Shown here in pieces: positions 14,958 through 23,962 of a stretch of 64,000 nucleotides of DNA. Each line of letters starts with the position of its first letter. Position 1 is the first letter of the stretch. The translations under genes and the position numbers were made by a program. Source of the stretch: Lysobacter arenosi (lineage in GTDB: Bacteria; Pseudomonadota; Gammaproteobacteria; Xanthomonadales; Xanthomonadaceae); contig NZ_CP071517.1 of NCBI RefSeq assembly GCF_016613475.2, positions 3,348,001 through 3,412,000 on the forward strand, in the 5' to 3' direction. The notes under the pieces were generated by a model. It ran no database searches. It had not been told where the DNA came from and worked only from the letters and a program-made list of their open reading frames with translations.

Positions 14958-15443
14958 ATGGCAACCAAGCAGTCCGCCTGCGTTCTGTTCGTAGTGATTG
15001 CGGTAGCCGGATGCCGTGCGCAAGATCCTTCTGTGGACGGCGCGAAGATCGAGCGGCCGCGGCAACGTGACTGCGTGATGGTGGGGAATGATCCGGCGCG
15101 ACTTCTCTGCGCAGTCACCTATGTCCAACTGCTCGCATATCCCGAGCGTTACGACCAGAAGCGGATCAAGATGCTCGCATGGGCCCAGCCCTCTGAAAGC
15201 AAGCGAGTCGTGCTTTTCCCCTCGGCCGACTCCCTGCAAAATGCTGAGTTGATCGCGACCGTGGTTGTTGATGACGCTCAACAGCTTCCCGGTATACAGC
15301 GTCATCTGGCGGCCGGTAATCCCGAAGGGGCGCCTCGCCCAATCTACATTGCCGGTACGTTCTCATTTGCCTCCGAACCGACGAGGCATTCCGATGGAAT
15401 AGGGACCCTGCGGGGCATCGAGTTGTTCGGAGCTGGTCCCTGA
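14958..15443 (+). CDS. Small lipoprotein
   Basis: This is a 161-residue protein with a lipoprotein signal ending AVAGC at residues 15-19 (MATKQSACVLFVVIAVAGC). The segment AVTYVQLLAYPERYDQKRIK resembles the VS-x-x-QLIA-x-PE-K/R-YDGK-V pattern found in many short proteobacterial proteins with a small beta-barrel-like fold, a resemblance from memory only. The end is beta-rich (PIYIAGTFSF, GIGTLRGIELF). It is the last gene of the accessory island and converges on the acetyltransferase. Function unknown. Confidence 0.65.
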   Translation: MATKQSACVLFVVIAVAGCRAQDPSVDGAKIERPRQRDCVMVGNDPARLLCAVTYVQLLAYPERYDQKRIKMLAWAQPSESKRVVLFPSADSLQNAELIATVVVDDAQQLPGIQRHLAAGNPEGAPRPIYIAGTFSFASEPTRHSDGIGTLRGIELFGAGP

Positions 15444-15464
15444 GTCCGGTAGCCCCATCATCGA

Positions 15465-16016
15465 TTACTTGAGGCGCGCAGGATTGCCCAGCACGGTCGC
15501 ACCGGCAGGTACGTCGCGGGTCACGACGCTGCCAGCGCCGATGATCGCGTCGTCGGCAACGCAGACACCGGGAAGGATGATGGCACCCGCGCCGATCCAT
15601 ACATTGCGACCGATCCGGACAGGCCGGCCAAACTCCAAACCACTGGCACGCTCGTCCGGGTTGCGGGGATGGTCTGCAGTCAGTATCTGCACGCCCGGAC
15701 CGATCTGGGTCAAGTCACCGATGGTGACTTCGACGACATCGAGAATGACGCAGTTGAAGTTCAGGAATACGCCTGCGCCCACGCCGATGTTGAAGCCGTA
15801 ATCACAGTGGAAAGGCGGGCGGATGACGGCGCCTTCGCCGACCTGGGCCAAGCGTTCCTGCAATAGGCGGTGCCATGCGGAGGGGGCGTGCGCGAGGCCG
15901 GCGTTGTACCTTGCCAGCCAGGCGCGTGTTGCCGCCTGGTCCGCCTGGATCTCGGGCGAGCTGGCGTTGTATAGCGCCCCAGCAAGCATCTTCTGCTTTT
16001 CGGTGGGCTGCGACAT
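15465..16016 (-). CDS. Maltose/galactoside-type sugar O-acetyltransferase
   Basis: This is a 183-residue left-handed beta-helix acetyltransferase of the Maa/LacA/NodL group, which moves acetyl from acetyl-CoA to a sugar hydroxyl. The N-terminal helical Mac domain is EKQKMLAGALYNASSPEIQA; hexapeptide repeats run from about residue 60 (IGVGAGVFLNFN, IGDLTQIGPGVQ, IGRNVWIGAGAIILPGV). The catalytic His is in LTADHP. It ends with the usual GNPARLK. The ATG at 16016 (MSQPTEKQK) is preferred to one 36 bases upstream because it matches family starts. It is adjacent to, but probably independent of, the denitrification cluster. Confidence 0.88.
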   Translation of the reverse strand: MSQPTEKQKMLAGALYNASSPEIQADQAATRAWLARYNAGLAHAPSAWHRLLQERLAQVGEGAVIRPPFHCDYGFNIGVGAGVFLNFNCVILDVVEVTIGDLTQIGPGVQILTADHPRNPDERASGLEFGRPVRIGRNVWIGAGAIILPGVCVADDAIIGAGSVVTRDVPAGATVLGNPARLK

Positions 16017-16076
16017 CTGTTCTCCAGGGGGCAGCGACGGGGATGTGCGCAAGACGATCGCGGAAGCAGGCCGTTC

Positions 16077-16685
16077 TCAACGCCCTTGAGGTCTCACGGC
16101 ACCTGGACCCTCGTGCGACACCCTGCGTACCTCCTGCAGGAACTCGGGATCCGCCTTGCTGCCCACCTGTTCCGTGCGTGCCACCACGCGACCGTCCGCA
16201 TCTAGCAGGATCAATGCGCTGGTGTGGTTGAACTCGCCGTCCTCCAGCTTGCGAAAACGCACACCAAGGACATTCGCGACGTCGCGCACCTGGGAGGGGG
16301 CTGGACTCGCGAGCGTCCATTGGCGAGTGTCCAGTCCCCGCTTCTTGACCACCGCCGTCAGCGCGTCGGGCGTATCGCGGGCAGGATCCATGCTGACGAG
16401 CAGAATGCCCATGTTCGCGCGCTCGCCAGGCGTCAACGTGCGCTCCACGGCCTTGCCACTGTCAACAATCAGCGGGCAGATGTACTGGCAGGACGTGTAG
16501 AACATCGCCACGATCTGTGGCCGGCCGCGACGCGCGCTCCAGGCCCAGGTCTTCCCGGACTGGTCTGTCAGCCGCACCGGCAGCTGGTAGACAGAGTCCT
16601 TGGGCAAGGCGGTGGTCGCCGGACTGGCGATGGCGGTCATGGTTGCCGCGAGCAGCGCGGTCAACAACAGGGAAACGGGCTTCAT
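16077..16685 (-). CDS. SCO family copper chaperone of the denitrification cluster
   Basis: This is a 202-residue exported SCO1/SenC-like protein that would carry copper to NirK. The signal peptide is MKPVSLLLTALLAATMTAIA. Copper ligands are the two Cys of YTSCQYICP and the His of EFNHTS. Its ATG (16683-16685) overlaps the natural stop codon of the NirV-like gene (ATGA), giving a nirK-nirV-sco order. A continuous frame joins it to the upstream gene, but only because that gene carries a frameshift. Confidence 0.9.
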   Translation of the reverse strand: MKPVSLLLTALLAATMTAIASPATTALPKDSVYQLPVRLTDQSGKTWAWSARRGRPQIVAMFYTSCQYICPLIVDSGKAVERTLTPGERANMGILLVSMDPARDTPDALTAVVKKRGLDTRQWTLASPAPSQVRDVANVLGVRFRKLEDGEFNHTSALILLDADGRVVARTEQVGSKADPEFLQEVRRVSHEGPGAVRPQGR

Positions 16686-17459
16686 GGCTGGCTCCTCGCG
16701 CATCGGAATCCAAGGTTGGCGGTGGTGTCGCGCCCGCCCAGCGACGAGAGCATCGCCACGCGCATCATCACCGCATAGTTTTCGCGATCGTCCACCGAGA
16801 GCGCGCCAGCCCCACAGAACTGTGTCTTGTCCGGGTCGCCCTTGGTCACGGTTGTCGGCTGACACCAGCAGCGAGGAGTAGTCCTCGGTCCATTCCCAGA
16901 CCAGGCCATGCAGGTCCTGGATTCCGTAGGCATTGGGCATCTGCAGTCCAGCCCGCTGCAGTGGCTTGTTGGATGGCGTGGAGTACCACGTCAGGATGCG
17001 CTCGCGCCACGCCGGATCCCGACGCGCGTCGCGACGCGTCTCGTCCGCCGCCGCCGCGTACTCCCACTCCGACCACGTCGGCAGGCGGGCGTCGAGCGAT
17101 TCGCAGTAGGCACTCGCGGCAAACCAGCTGACCTGCGTGACCGGCTGCTGCGGCAAGGCGCGAGGACCCAGCGACGTCGCCGATTCCCAATGCGACAGGT
17201 AGCGCGGTTCGGCCAGTACGCTGGCGACCTGGTCGCGCCGCCACTGCGGGTTGGCTGTCACGAATGCCAGGAATTCGGCATTCGTGACAGGCCTGCGCAT
17301 CAACGCGAACGGCGCAATGCGCACCCCCTGCTTTGCATCCTCGTACTTCAACACCGACTTGAACACGCCACCGGGCAAGCCCGCGTACATCGCCGCGCTG
17401 CCGGCCAGCGTCGCCAGCGGCACGGCGATCAGCAGCGCGGTGAGAACTAGTCGGCGCAT
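16682..17459 (-). pseudogene. nirV: NirV-like formylglycine-generating-enzyme-family protein, frameshifted
   Basis: NirV is an accessory protein often encoded next to copper nitrite reductase; its exact role is not settled. The first ~203 residues are a good SUMF1/FGE-type domain (MRRPVTNAEFLAF, PQQPVTQVSWFAASAYCESL, RLPTWSEWEYAAAA, DLHGLVWEWTEDY) with an N-terminal membrane or signal segment. Near 16843-16852 the frame slips: the expected C-terminus (TKGDPDKTQFCGAGALSVDD, then NYAVMMRVAMLSSL and ANLGFRC) is in another frame and ends at 16682. One extra base would explain this. Without the shift the product would be ~258 residues, typical for the family. It could be true inactivation or a sequencing error. 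Confidence 0.85.
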
Positions 17460-17463
17460 CGCA

Positions 17464-18981
17464 TCAATGGCCTTCCGAAGCGTTGGCTGGCTTCGCCTGG
17501 CGAACCTGGGCCGCCTCCGCGCTTGTCACGCGGCCGCCCGGATTGCCCCAGCTGTTGAGCACGTAGGTCGAAATGTTGGCGACCTCGTCGTCGGTCAGCT
17601 GGCTCATCGGTGGCATGTTGGAGTTGTAGTCCTGGCCGTTGACCTTCACCGCTCCAACCAGGCCATGCAGGATCACGCTCGGCACGCGCTTGGGATCGGC
17701 GGCGATGTAGTCCGACTTGGCCAGCGGTGGGAAGACGCCTGGCATGCCCTGTCCTTCGGGCTGGTGGCAGGTCGAGCACGTGCCGGCGAACAGGGCCTTG
17801 CCGGCCTCGATCTGCTGCTCCACCGACAGATCCCCGGTCTTGGCCGACGCGGCCGCGGTGGCCACGGCCTGCATGTTCGACGCTGCACGGTCGCCAAGGT
17901 AGACGTAGTCGACCTCCTTGCCGGAGTAGATCGCCTTGTTCTCCTGGCCATCGGCCTTGAGGATGGCCAGTGCGCCCTTGTTGAACGCGCGGAAGATCGA
18001 ATGATCGACCAGCACGTAGCTGCCGGGCACCTCGAGATGGAAGTCCATCATCGCCGCGCCGCCGGCAGGAATGAGCGTGGTCTGCACGTTCTCCTGGAAC
18101 CGGGTGCCGCCCTCGAACCAGACCTTGTCGAAGATCTCGCCGATGACGTGGAAGCTCGACACGAGGTTGGGACCGCCATTGCCGACATAAAGGCGCACCG
18201 TCTCGCCGACATTGGCCTTCAGGGCCTTGTCGCCGGTGAGCGCGCCTTCGTTGCCGTTGAACAGCACGTAGGTGGGCTGCTCGATGATGGCCTTCTCCAT
18301 GTCGAATGGCTGATGGCCCTTCTCGCGGTACTTGCCAGTCGTGTAGAAGTCGCCCTGCATCACGTAGTACTCGCGGTTGACCGCCGGCATGCCCTCGGGC
18401 GGCTCGACAAGGATCAGCCCGTACATTCCGTTGGCGACGTGCATGCCCACCGGCGCGGTGGCGCAGTGGTAGACGTACAAGCCTGCGTTGAGTGCCTTGA
18501 AGGTGAATCGGGACGAATGGCCGGGTGCGGTGAAGCTGGAAGCAGCGCCGCCGCCGGGGCCGGTTACCCCGTGCAGGTCGATGTTGTGCGGCATCTTCGA
18601 CTCCGGCAGGTTCCGCAAATGGAACTCGACCGTGTCGCCCTGGCGGACGCGGATGAAGCTGCCGGGCACCGTGCCGCCGAAGGTCCAGAAGGTGTAGGTG
18701 ACACCTTCGGAGATCGGCATCTCCTTCTCGATCACGTCGAGTTTGACGATGACCTTGGCCGGCGCGGTGCGTCCCGTCGGCGGCGGCACGTTCGGCGGAG
18801 CAGTCAGCACTGCATCCACGGGCTTGCCTTGCGGCGGACCGAAATCACCCTTGCGCGAGCCGCCGCTGTCAGCGGCCTCCTCGGTCTTGCCGGCTTCAAC
18901 CGGCTTGTCCCGACAGCCGCCGAGGGCCAGTGCAGCAAACGCGATTGCAACGACCAACGATTGTGAATGCACTGCCTTCAT
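17464..18981 (-). CDS. nirK: Copper nitrite reductase, lipoprotein, with fused cytochrome c domain
   Basis: It reduces nitrite to nitric oxide. It has 505 residues from the ATG at 18981, which has AAGGAG upstream. The signal ends ALGGC (Cys23), so it is lipid-anchored as in AniA. Two cupredoxin domains follow. Type 1 copper ligands are H132, C173, H181 and M186; type 2 ligands are H137, H172 and a later His in SSFHVIGE. The DHSIFRAF segment provides the catalytic His. A C-terminal ~95-residue class I cytochrome c carries CSTCH and a Met in NSNMPPM, an intramolecular electron donor known from some NirK proteins. It lies immediately upstream of nirV and sco, with two FNR/DNR-type boxes upstream. 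Confidence 0.95.
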   Translation of the reverse strand: MKAVHSQSLVVAIAFAALALGGCRDKPVEAGKTEEAADSGGSRKGDFGPPQGKPVDAVLTAPPNVPPPTGRTAPAKVIVKLDVIEKEMPISEGVTYTFWTFGGTVPGSFIRVRQGDTVEFHLRNLPESKMPHNIDLHGVTGPGGGAASSFTAPGHSSRFTFKALNAGLYVYHCATAPVGMHVANGMYGLILVEPPEGMPAVNREYYVMQGDFYTTGKYREKGHQPFDMEKAIIEQPTYVLFNGNEGALTGDKALKANVGETVRLYVGNGGPNLVSSFHVIGEIFDKVWFEGGTRFQENVQTTLIPAGGAAMMDFHLEVPGSYVLVDHSIFRAFNKGALAILKADGQENKAIYSGKEVDYVYLGDRAASNMQAVATAAASAKTGDLSVEQQIEAGKALFAGTCSTCHQPEGQGMPGVFPPLAKSDYIAADPKRVPSVILHGLVGAVKVNGQDYNSNMPPMSQLTDDEVANISTYVLNSWGNPGGRVTSAEAAQVRQAKPANASEGH

Positions 18982-19000
18982 TTCCGACTCCTTTGATCGT

Positions 19001-19156
19001 TCAGAAGGGCGTGGACATCGTCGGCGGCGGTGACTGCGTGGTGGCTTCATGGGCCACCTGTCCGTACCTGCCGTAGGCGATCGATACGGCGGCGGCCATC
19101 GCGACGAGGATCAGGGCAAACGAGAGGGTGGTGTGACGAGCGCTGACGGATTTCAT
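19001..19156 (-). CDS. 51-residue membrane peptide upstream of nirK
   Basis: The reading frame [20 protein letters not shown]... has a positively charged N-terminus, one hydrophobic helix (residues ~11-28) and a polar, proline-rich tail ([13 protein letters not shown]). Its stop codon lies 19 bases before the nirK ATG, and it is the first ORF after the FNR/DNR-type boxes. It is too short for homology by eye. A small membrane component of the nitrite reductase operon is plausible; a non-coding leader is the alternative. Confidence 0.5.
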   Translation of the reverse strand: MKSVSARHTTLSFALILVAMAAAVSIAYGRYGQVAHEATTQSPPPTMSTPF

Positions 19157-19224
19157 GCTACGGCTCCAGACGGTATCCACATGTGAGTGCGGGGCCAGTC
19201 TGTTCCCGCCCCGGGCGCTGGATA

Positions 19225-19238
19225 CTGATCCTGGTCAA
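19225..19238 (-). promoter_or_regulatory. FNR/DNR-type box (one mismatch)
   Basis: CTGAT-CCTG-GTCAA differs at one position from TTGATNNNNRTCAA, the site of Crp/FNR-family oxygen or NO regulators. It is centred about 75 bases before the small ORF that leads the nirK operon. Confidence 0.6.
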
Positions 19239-19274
19239 TCCCCCACGAGTGGCTGGGACCAATCGCGCGGCCAG

Positions 19275-19288
19275 TTGACATAGATCAA
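19275..19288 (-). promoter_or_regulatory. FNR/DNR-type box (consensus match)
   Basis: TTGAC-ATAG-ATCAA matches the TTGAYNNNNRTCAA consensus of FNR, NNR and DNR regulators, which switch on denitrification genes without oxygen or with NO. It lies between norB and the nirK operon, upstream of the latter. Confidence 0.75.
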
Positions 19289-19366
19289 GGGCATGCCGGG
19301 CAGGCGGTCTTGCCGTAACGTACTTTTGACGCTGCAGGACTGCGTCGGGGCGGGGAATCGTCCTGC

Positions 19367-19486
19367 TCATGGCAGCCACGCCTGCAACGAACCTAGCGGA
19401 TGATGCGCGCGAGTCGCGAACACCGCGCCGCTGAGCACGGCGACAACGATGTGGAAATGCTTGATCTGAGGGTAGAACTCGACCAT
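19367..19486 (-). pseudogene. SirB-like protein, N-terminal fragment
   Basis: The 39-residue frame MVEFYPQIKHFHIVVAVLSG... matches the first transmembrane segment of SirB-family membrane proteins (MVEFYPQIK-x-x-H). Intact members have ~120 residues and about four helices; here the frame ends after ATRAHHPLGSLQAWLP and no continuation is visible in other frames before 19290. It is probably a deletion remnant. The ATG at 19510 would add eight residues. It lies between norB and the FNR-type boxes. Confidence 0.55.
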
Positions 19487-19585
19487 CGCTGCCTCTGAGG
19501 GGTTTGCCATCGGCGCTGAGCGCCACGCAGGAGCAAACAGACTTCGGGAGCGGCAGGCGGTGATCACCGCCTGCCGCCAAGGCCA

Positions 19586-21919
19586 TCAACCGCGGTCGGC
19601 GGGCTCGCCTTCTCCGGACAGTGCCGTGTCGGGCTTCGGCGCGATCCACAGACGCAGCACGAACCAGGCCAAGGCCACGGCGCCGACGCTGAAGATCGTG
19701 TCGCCGGGGACGCGCATCCAGACCAGCATCGAAACAATTGGTTTCTGCATGAACTCCGCAGAGCGCGCGTAGGCGTAGCCGTGCTCGATTGCGGCGAGCA
19801 GTTGCATGGTGCCCAGCGGCAACAGGGTCAGCAGGGCCATCAGGGCCAGTCCGATGTTCAGGCACCAGAACGCAGTCCTGAGCGCCCCGTTGTTCCAGCG
19901 CATCTGGCCGCGCAGCCCGCGCAGGCAGAACAGCACCAGGGCGATGCCCAGCATGCCGTACACGCCGAACAGGGCGGTATGACCGTGCAGGGGCGTCAGG
20001 TTGAGTCCCTGCATGTAATACAGCGAGAGCGGCGGATTGATCAGGAAGCCGAACAGGCCGGCACCCACCAGGTTCCAGAACGACACCGAGATGAAGAACA
20101 GCACCGGCCAGCGATAGCGCACCATCCACGGCGTGGACTGTCCCAGCTTGTAGGTGTGGTACGCCTCGAATCCAAGGTAGGCCAATGGCACCACTTCCAA
20201 CGCGCTGAAACTGGCACCCAGGGCCACCACCGCGGTTGGTGTCCCGACGAAGTACAGGTGATGCAGCGTGCCGAGCACGCCGCCGGCCATGAACACGATC
20301 GTGGCGAACAGCACTGCCACTGTCGCCGTAGAAGTTCTGATGAGACCCAGGCGGGTAAAGATCAGCGCCATCACCGCCGTCGCGAAGACCTCGAAGAAGC
20401 CTTCGACCCACAGGTGCACCAACCACCAGCGCCAGTACTCCACTTCGGAGATGTGAGTGTGCTCTCCCCACATCAATGCCGAAGCGAAGAACAGGCCGAT
20501 GGCCGCCGTCGACATGAACAACAGGCCGATGATGTGGCGCGACTCATTGGTCTTGTCGCGAAGCACCGGCCACAACGCCCTTCCGACCAGACCGACCCAC
20601 AGCAACAGTCCGACGAACAGATACCACTGCCAGAAGCGGCCCATGTCGGCGTATTCCCAGCCCTGGTGGCCGAACCAGAAGTTGCGTTCGAGTCCCAGCT
20701 TCTGCATCACCGCCAGCCACTGGCCAGTGAAGGATCCAACGACGATGACCAGCAGCTACACAAACAGGAAGTTCACGCCGAAACGCTGGTACTTCGGTTC
20801 GTGGCCGGACAAGGCCGGCGCGATGTAGAGCCCCGTGCCAAGCCATGCCACCGCAATCCAGAGCACGGCCAGCTGCGTGTGCCAGGTCCGCGACAGCGAG
20901 TATGGCAAGACTTCGGACAGCGCAAATCCGTAGGCGTCCTGACCTTCCACCTGGTAGTGCGCGGTGATGGCGCCAAGCAGGATCTGGACAAGGAACAATG
21001 CCAGCACGACCCAGAAGTACTTGGCCACCGCTCGCATCGACGGCGTGACGCGCAACGTGGCAAACGGATCGGTGGCGGGAACGGTATGCGCCGGCTCGTC
21101 CTTGTCATGGGAGACCGCGTGGTGCCAGCCGAGCAGCCCGATGCCCAGGATCAGGAACAGCACGCTGAAAGCCGACCACACCCACAGCGGCGCTGGTGGT
21201 GTATTGCCTACCAGAGGCTCGCTGGGCCAGTTGTTGGTGTAGGTGACCTGCTTGGACATCACGCCGGGCTGATCCGGAACCATCGCGTCGCCGGCTTCAT
21301 TGGGGCGCTCGGTCGTTGCCGCCCAGGCAGTCCACCAGAAGAACGCGGTGAGGGCCCGCCGGTGCTCCGCATCGGGCACCGTGTCCTGCTTCATCGCATA
21401 CGCCTTGCGCAGATCCAGCGTCGCAGGATCGGAGCCGAACAGGCTTTCGTAGTGGGCCGCCACGTTCGAGATCGCGGCGATGCGGTCCTGCGTCAGCGTG
21501 ACCGTCTTCGTAGCCGGGTCGTAGGTGTTCTTGCGCATCTGCGCCTGCAGGCGCCCCTGCAATGCGGCCTGCTCTTCCGCAGGCAGTTGCGCGTAGGTGG
21601 CCATGCCGCTATCGGCACGCGCCCACAGGTCCAGGATGGTGGTGGCTTCACGGTGCAGCCAGTCTGCACTCCAGTCCGGTGCGACATAGCCTCCGTGGCC
21701 CCAGATCGACCCGAGTTGCATGCCGCCGATGGACTGCCATACCTGACGGCCCTTCTCGATGTCTGCTCGCGTGTAGAGGACCTGGCCGCCGTCGGCAACA
21801 ACCTTCTCCGGGACGGGAGGCGCTGCGCGGAATATCTCGCTGCCGGCCCACAGCAGCACCGAGAACGATGCGACAAGCAGGACCGCCAGGCCCAGCCACA
21901 GCTTTCGAGCACTGCTCAT
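19586..21919 (-). pseudogene. norB: Quinol-dependent nitric-oxide reductase with in-frame amber codon
   Basis: qNOR reduces NO to N2O with electrons from quinol. From the ATG at 21919 the frame codes the N-terminal fused cytochrome-c-like periplasmic region and first helices, with haem ligands in TAHYQVEG and TWHTQLA. It ends at TAG (20756-20758) after VNFLFV. The same frame continues with LLVIVVGSFTGQW and the rest of NorB, including FeB-site residues VHLWVEGFFEV, the LHHLYF pair and LHGHTALFGVYG. Without the stop the protein would be ~777 residues, normal for qNOR. The truncated product lacks the active site. Possibilities are a nonsense mutation, a base-call error, or amber suppression. 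Confidence 0.93.
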
Positions 21920-22057
21920 GCAAGCCTCCTGCAGAGGGCGCCGTGGATCCACGTGCCAACTCTGCTCGCCGTGCCAGACACATTGGCCAAGCTGCTCCGC
22001 CCGCCACCTTACGATGTAGGCGTTAGGATTGCGTGGACGCCCCTGGCCGAGCCCGCG

Positions 22058-22642
22058 TCACTGGATGCGGTGATGCGGAACTTGCGTCGCCACGGAGACT
22101 TCCGACGACAGGCTTGGCGTGCGACGTGCCATCTCCACCAGCGTGACCACGTAGGCCGCCACCACCACTGCAGCGCAGGCGGTTACCGGGTTGGACGGGA
22201 ACGCAAACCAGGCTGCTACCAGGCCGACGGTGCGACCGATGGCGTGCCGGTATCCGAGAGGGTGGTCGATGATCCAGGAGTACACGATCCAATGCAGTCC
22301 CAGGCCGATCCCGACGCTCAACGGGACGAATGAGGGCGCTTTCAGGTATAGCGGGATGTGCAACGCCCACAGCAGGTTGACCATCAACACGCTTGCGCCC
22401 ATCAGCCGCGCCAGGGGGTTGGCCCGGGATGTCAGCTGCTCGTTGCGCATCCTCGCGATCGGAAGCGCCAGCGGAAAGATCACGCTAACCCCGAGGATGA
22501 GTATGGTCACCGCCATCTTCAGCGGAAACAGCAATCCTGCGATGCCAATCACTGCCCAGGCGATCATTCCCGCGATGGGCATCGACATGGAGCGGTTGCT
22601 CCTCGTTTCGAAATCCGTGCGCAGTGCAGCCAGTGAGTCCAT
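22058..22642 (-). CDS. Multi-pass membrane protein (DUF7010-like?)
   Basis: This is a 194-residue integral membrane protein from the ATG at 22642 ([16 protein letters not shown]). It has five or six hydrophobic segments ([97 protein letters not shown]). The [15 protein letters not shown] arrangement recalls DUF7010 proteins, a tentative match from memory. It lies 105 bases upstream of norB on the same strand, but a role in denitrification is not shown. Confidence 0.65.
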   Translation of the reverse strand: MDSLAALRTDFETRSNRSMSMPIAGMIAWAVIGIAGLLFPLKMAVTILILGVSVIFPLALPIARMRNEQLTSRANPLARLMGASVLMVNLLWALHIPLYLKAPSFVPLSVGIGLGLHWIVYSWIIDHPLGYRHAIGRTVGLVAAWFAFPSNPVTACAAVVVAAYVVTLVEMARRTPSLSSEVSVATQVPHHRIQ

Positions 22643-22782
22643 TGGCGTCTTTCTCCAGGATTGGAAAATGGTGGACGGCGGCCGAGAGGATAATCGAGTC
22701 CGACACCCGGGAGCATCTGGCGACGACCAGGTCCACATGCATAATCACGGTCATGACCAGCCGCCCACCAGCAGGAAGAAGG

Positions 22783-23166
22783 ATGACTGACCCATACAAC
22801 TCTTCCGCGATCCGATCGGCGCCGTCACTCCTGAATGACACGATGGTCACGACGGCGCTCGACCTGCCTGGCTATCGGACAGTTCGCAACCTTGGCCTCG
22901 TGCGCGGCATAACGGTGAGGTCCCGCTCGATCGTCGGCAACTTCCTTGGCGGGTTGCAGACCATTTTCGGCGGCAACATCACCATCTACACCGAGCTTTG
23001 CGAGCAGGCCCGTCACGAGACCTATCGCGACATGGTGCAGCACGCCAGGCAGCTTGGCGCCAATGCAATCATTGCTGTCCGCTATGACGCCACCGAGCTG
23101 ATGGCAGGGCTGACCGAAGTGCTTTGCTACGGCACGGCGGTGGTGGTCGAGCCGAAGGACACCTGA
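22783..23166 (+). CDS. YbjQ (DUF74) family protein
   Basis: This is a 127-residue protein of the YbjQ/UPF0145 heavy-metal-binding-like family; members form decameric rings of unknown function. Family features are [28 protein letters not shown], a glycine-rich loop ([10 protein letters not shown]), [28 protein letters not shown] and the terminal [13 protein letters not shown]. The classical family start corresponds to the ATG at 22843; the ATG at 22783 adds a 20-residue N-terminal extension. The divergent neighbour is the membrane protein at 22058. Confidence 0.85.
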   Translation: MTDPYNSSAIRSAPSLLNDTMVTTALDLPGYRTVRNLGLVRGITVRSRSIVGNFLGGLQTIFGGNITIYTELCEQARHETYRDMVQHARQLGANAIIAVRYDATELMAGLTEVLCYGTAVVVEPKDT

Positions 23167-23229
23167 CAACAACCGGGATGGTACGAGCCAGCTCGCTGGC
23201 CAGTTGATGCAGGCGCATGGAGGCCACAG

Positions 23230-23928
23230 ATGTCGTTGCCGTTGAGAATTGCCTGGGCTGTCTTCGCAGGCCTCTGTGCATTGATGCTCCTGGGCATGGC
23301 TGCACTGCACATCGCGTCGACCACTGTGCGAGCGCGCATCGACCTCGTTCCAGGCGCACAAGTCTCGATGGTGGTTCTCCGTCTCGCGCCGGATGCGCCG
23401 CGCCTGTCGATGGAGTTTGAAGACCCGGCGCAGGCGCATCCTCCGATGGGATATTGGCGCTCGCGGCCCGAGTTGGGAGAGTGGCGTCCCATCCGCAAAG
23501 ACGGCTCGTTGCGATTCGGGAACCCTGGTGAAACGGTCAAGCTTCGCGTTGTCGACCAAGCGCAGGCGCAGATTTTCGAGGCCCTCCCGGACGGTGGGCG
23601 CAGCGAGGGTCTGGTGCACCGGGATCTGGTGCGATTCGTCGACGACGGTGATGCCCGGACGTTCCGTTGGCCGCCCTTGCTTGCCTCCAGGTCGATTCCC
23701 GCGGGCCGGTCAGCGCTGGAGGTCTCGGTATTGGAAGTCGGTGATGCAATCAGGGGTGAGAGCGTCACCCTGGTCGCCGAGCCGCCGTTGGGATTCAAGC
23801 GCGGAACCGGCGGCGCGATCGACTGGCTCTGGTACCTCTACTTCTGGCCGGCATACGCACTGGTTCTTGGTATCACGGGGGTCGTGCTTGCGCGCATCAC
23901 CCGGAAGTCGTCCGCTGCTGCGCCATAG
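23230..23928 (+). CDS. Membrane protein with periplasmic beta domain
   Basis: This is a 232-residue hypothetical protein. An N-terminal helix (residues 5-28) and a C-terminal helix (IDWLWYLYFWPAYALVLGITGVVL) flank a ~170-residue periplasmic domain rich in beta-like segments (AQVSMVVLRLA, ETVKLRVVD, SALEVSVLEVGD, ESVTLVAEPPL). The last residues RITRKSSAAAP are cytoplasmic. The arrangement suggests an envelope sensor or assembly factor, but no family is recognised. ATG at 23230 opens the signal-anchor helix. Confidence 0.68.
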   Translation: MSLPLRIAWAVFAGLCALMLLGMAALHIASTTVRARIDLVPGAQVSMVVLRLAPDAPRLSMEFEDPAQAHPPMGYWRSRPELGEWRPIRKDGSLRFGNPGETVKLRVVDQAQAQIFEALPDGGRSEGLVHRDLVRFVDDGDARTFRWPPLLASRSIPAGRSALEVSVLEVGDAIRGESVTLVAEPPLGFKRGTGGAIDWLWYLYFWPAYALVLGITGVVLARITRKSSAAAP

Positions 23929-23962
23929 CGGGCGCTCGGCAGGCGACGCTAGCCGGCCACCA

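Noticed and set aside
16077-17459. A genuine NirV-SCO fusion protein
   Set aside because: The typical NirV C-terminus is present in another frame and the SCO part has its own start codon and signal peptide, so the joined frame comes from a frameshift.
17251-18966. 571-codon open frame on the plus strand
   Set aside because: Antisense to nirK and nirV, whose copper and haem motifs are unmistakable.
19158-20471. 437-codon minus-strand frame
   Set aside because: It overlaps norB in another frame and has Arg/Ala-rich content without domains.
19781-22333. 850-codon open frame on the plus strand
   Set aside because: Antisense to norB; translation is low-complexity His/Gln/Arg-rich without domains.
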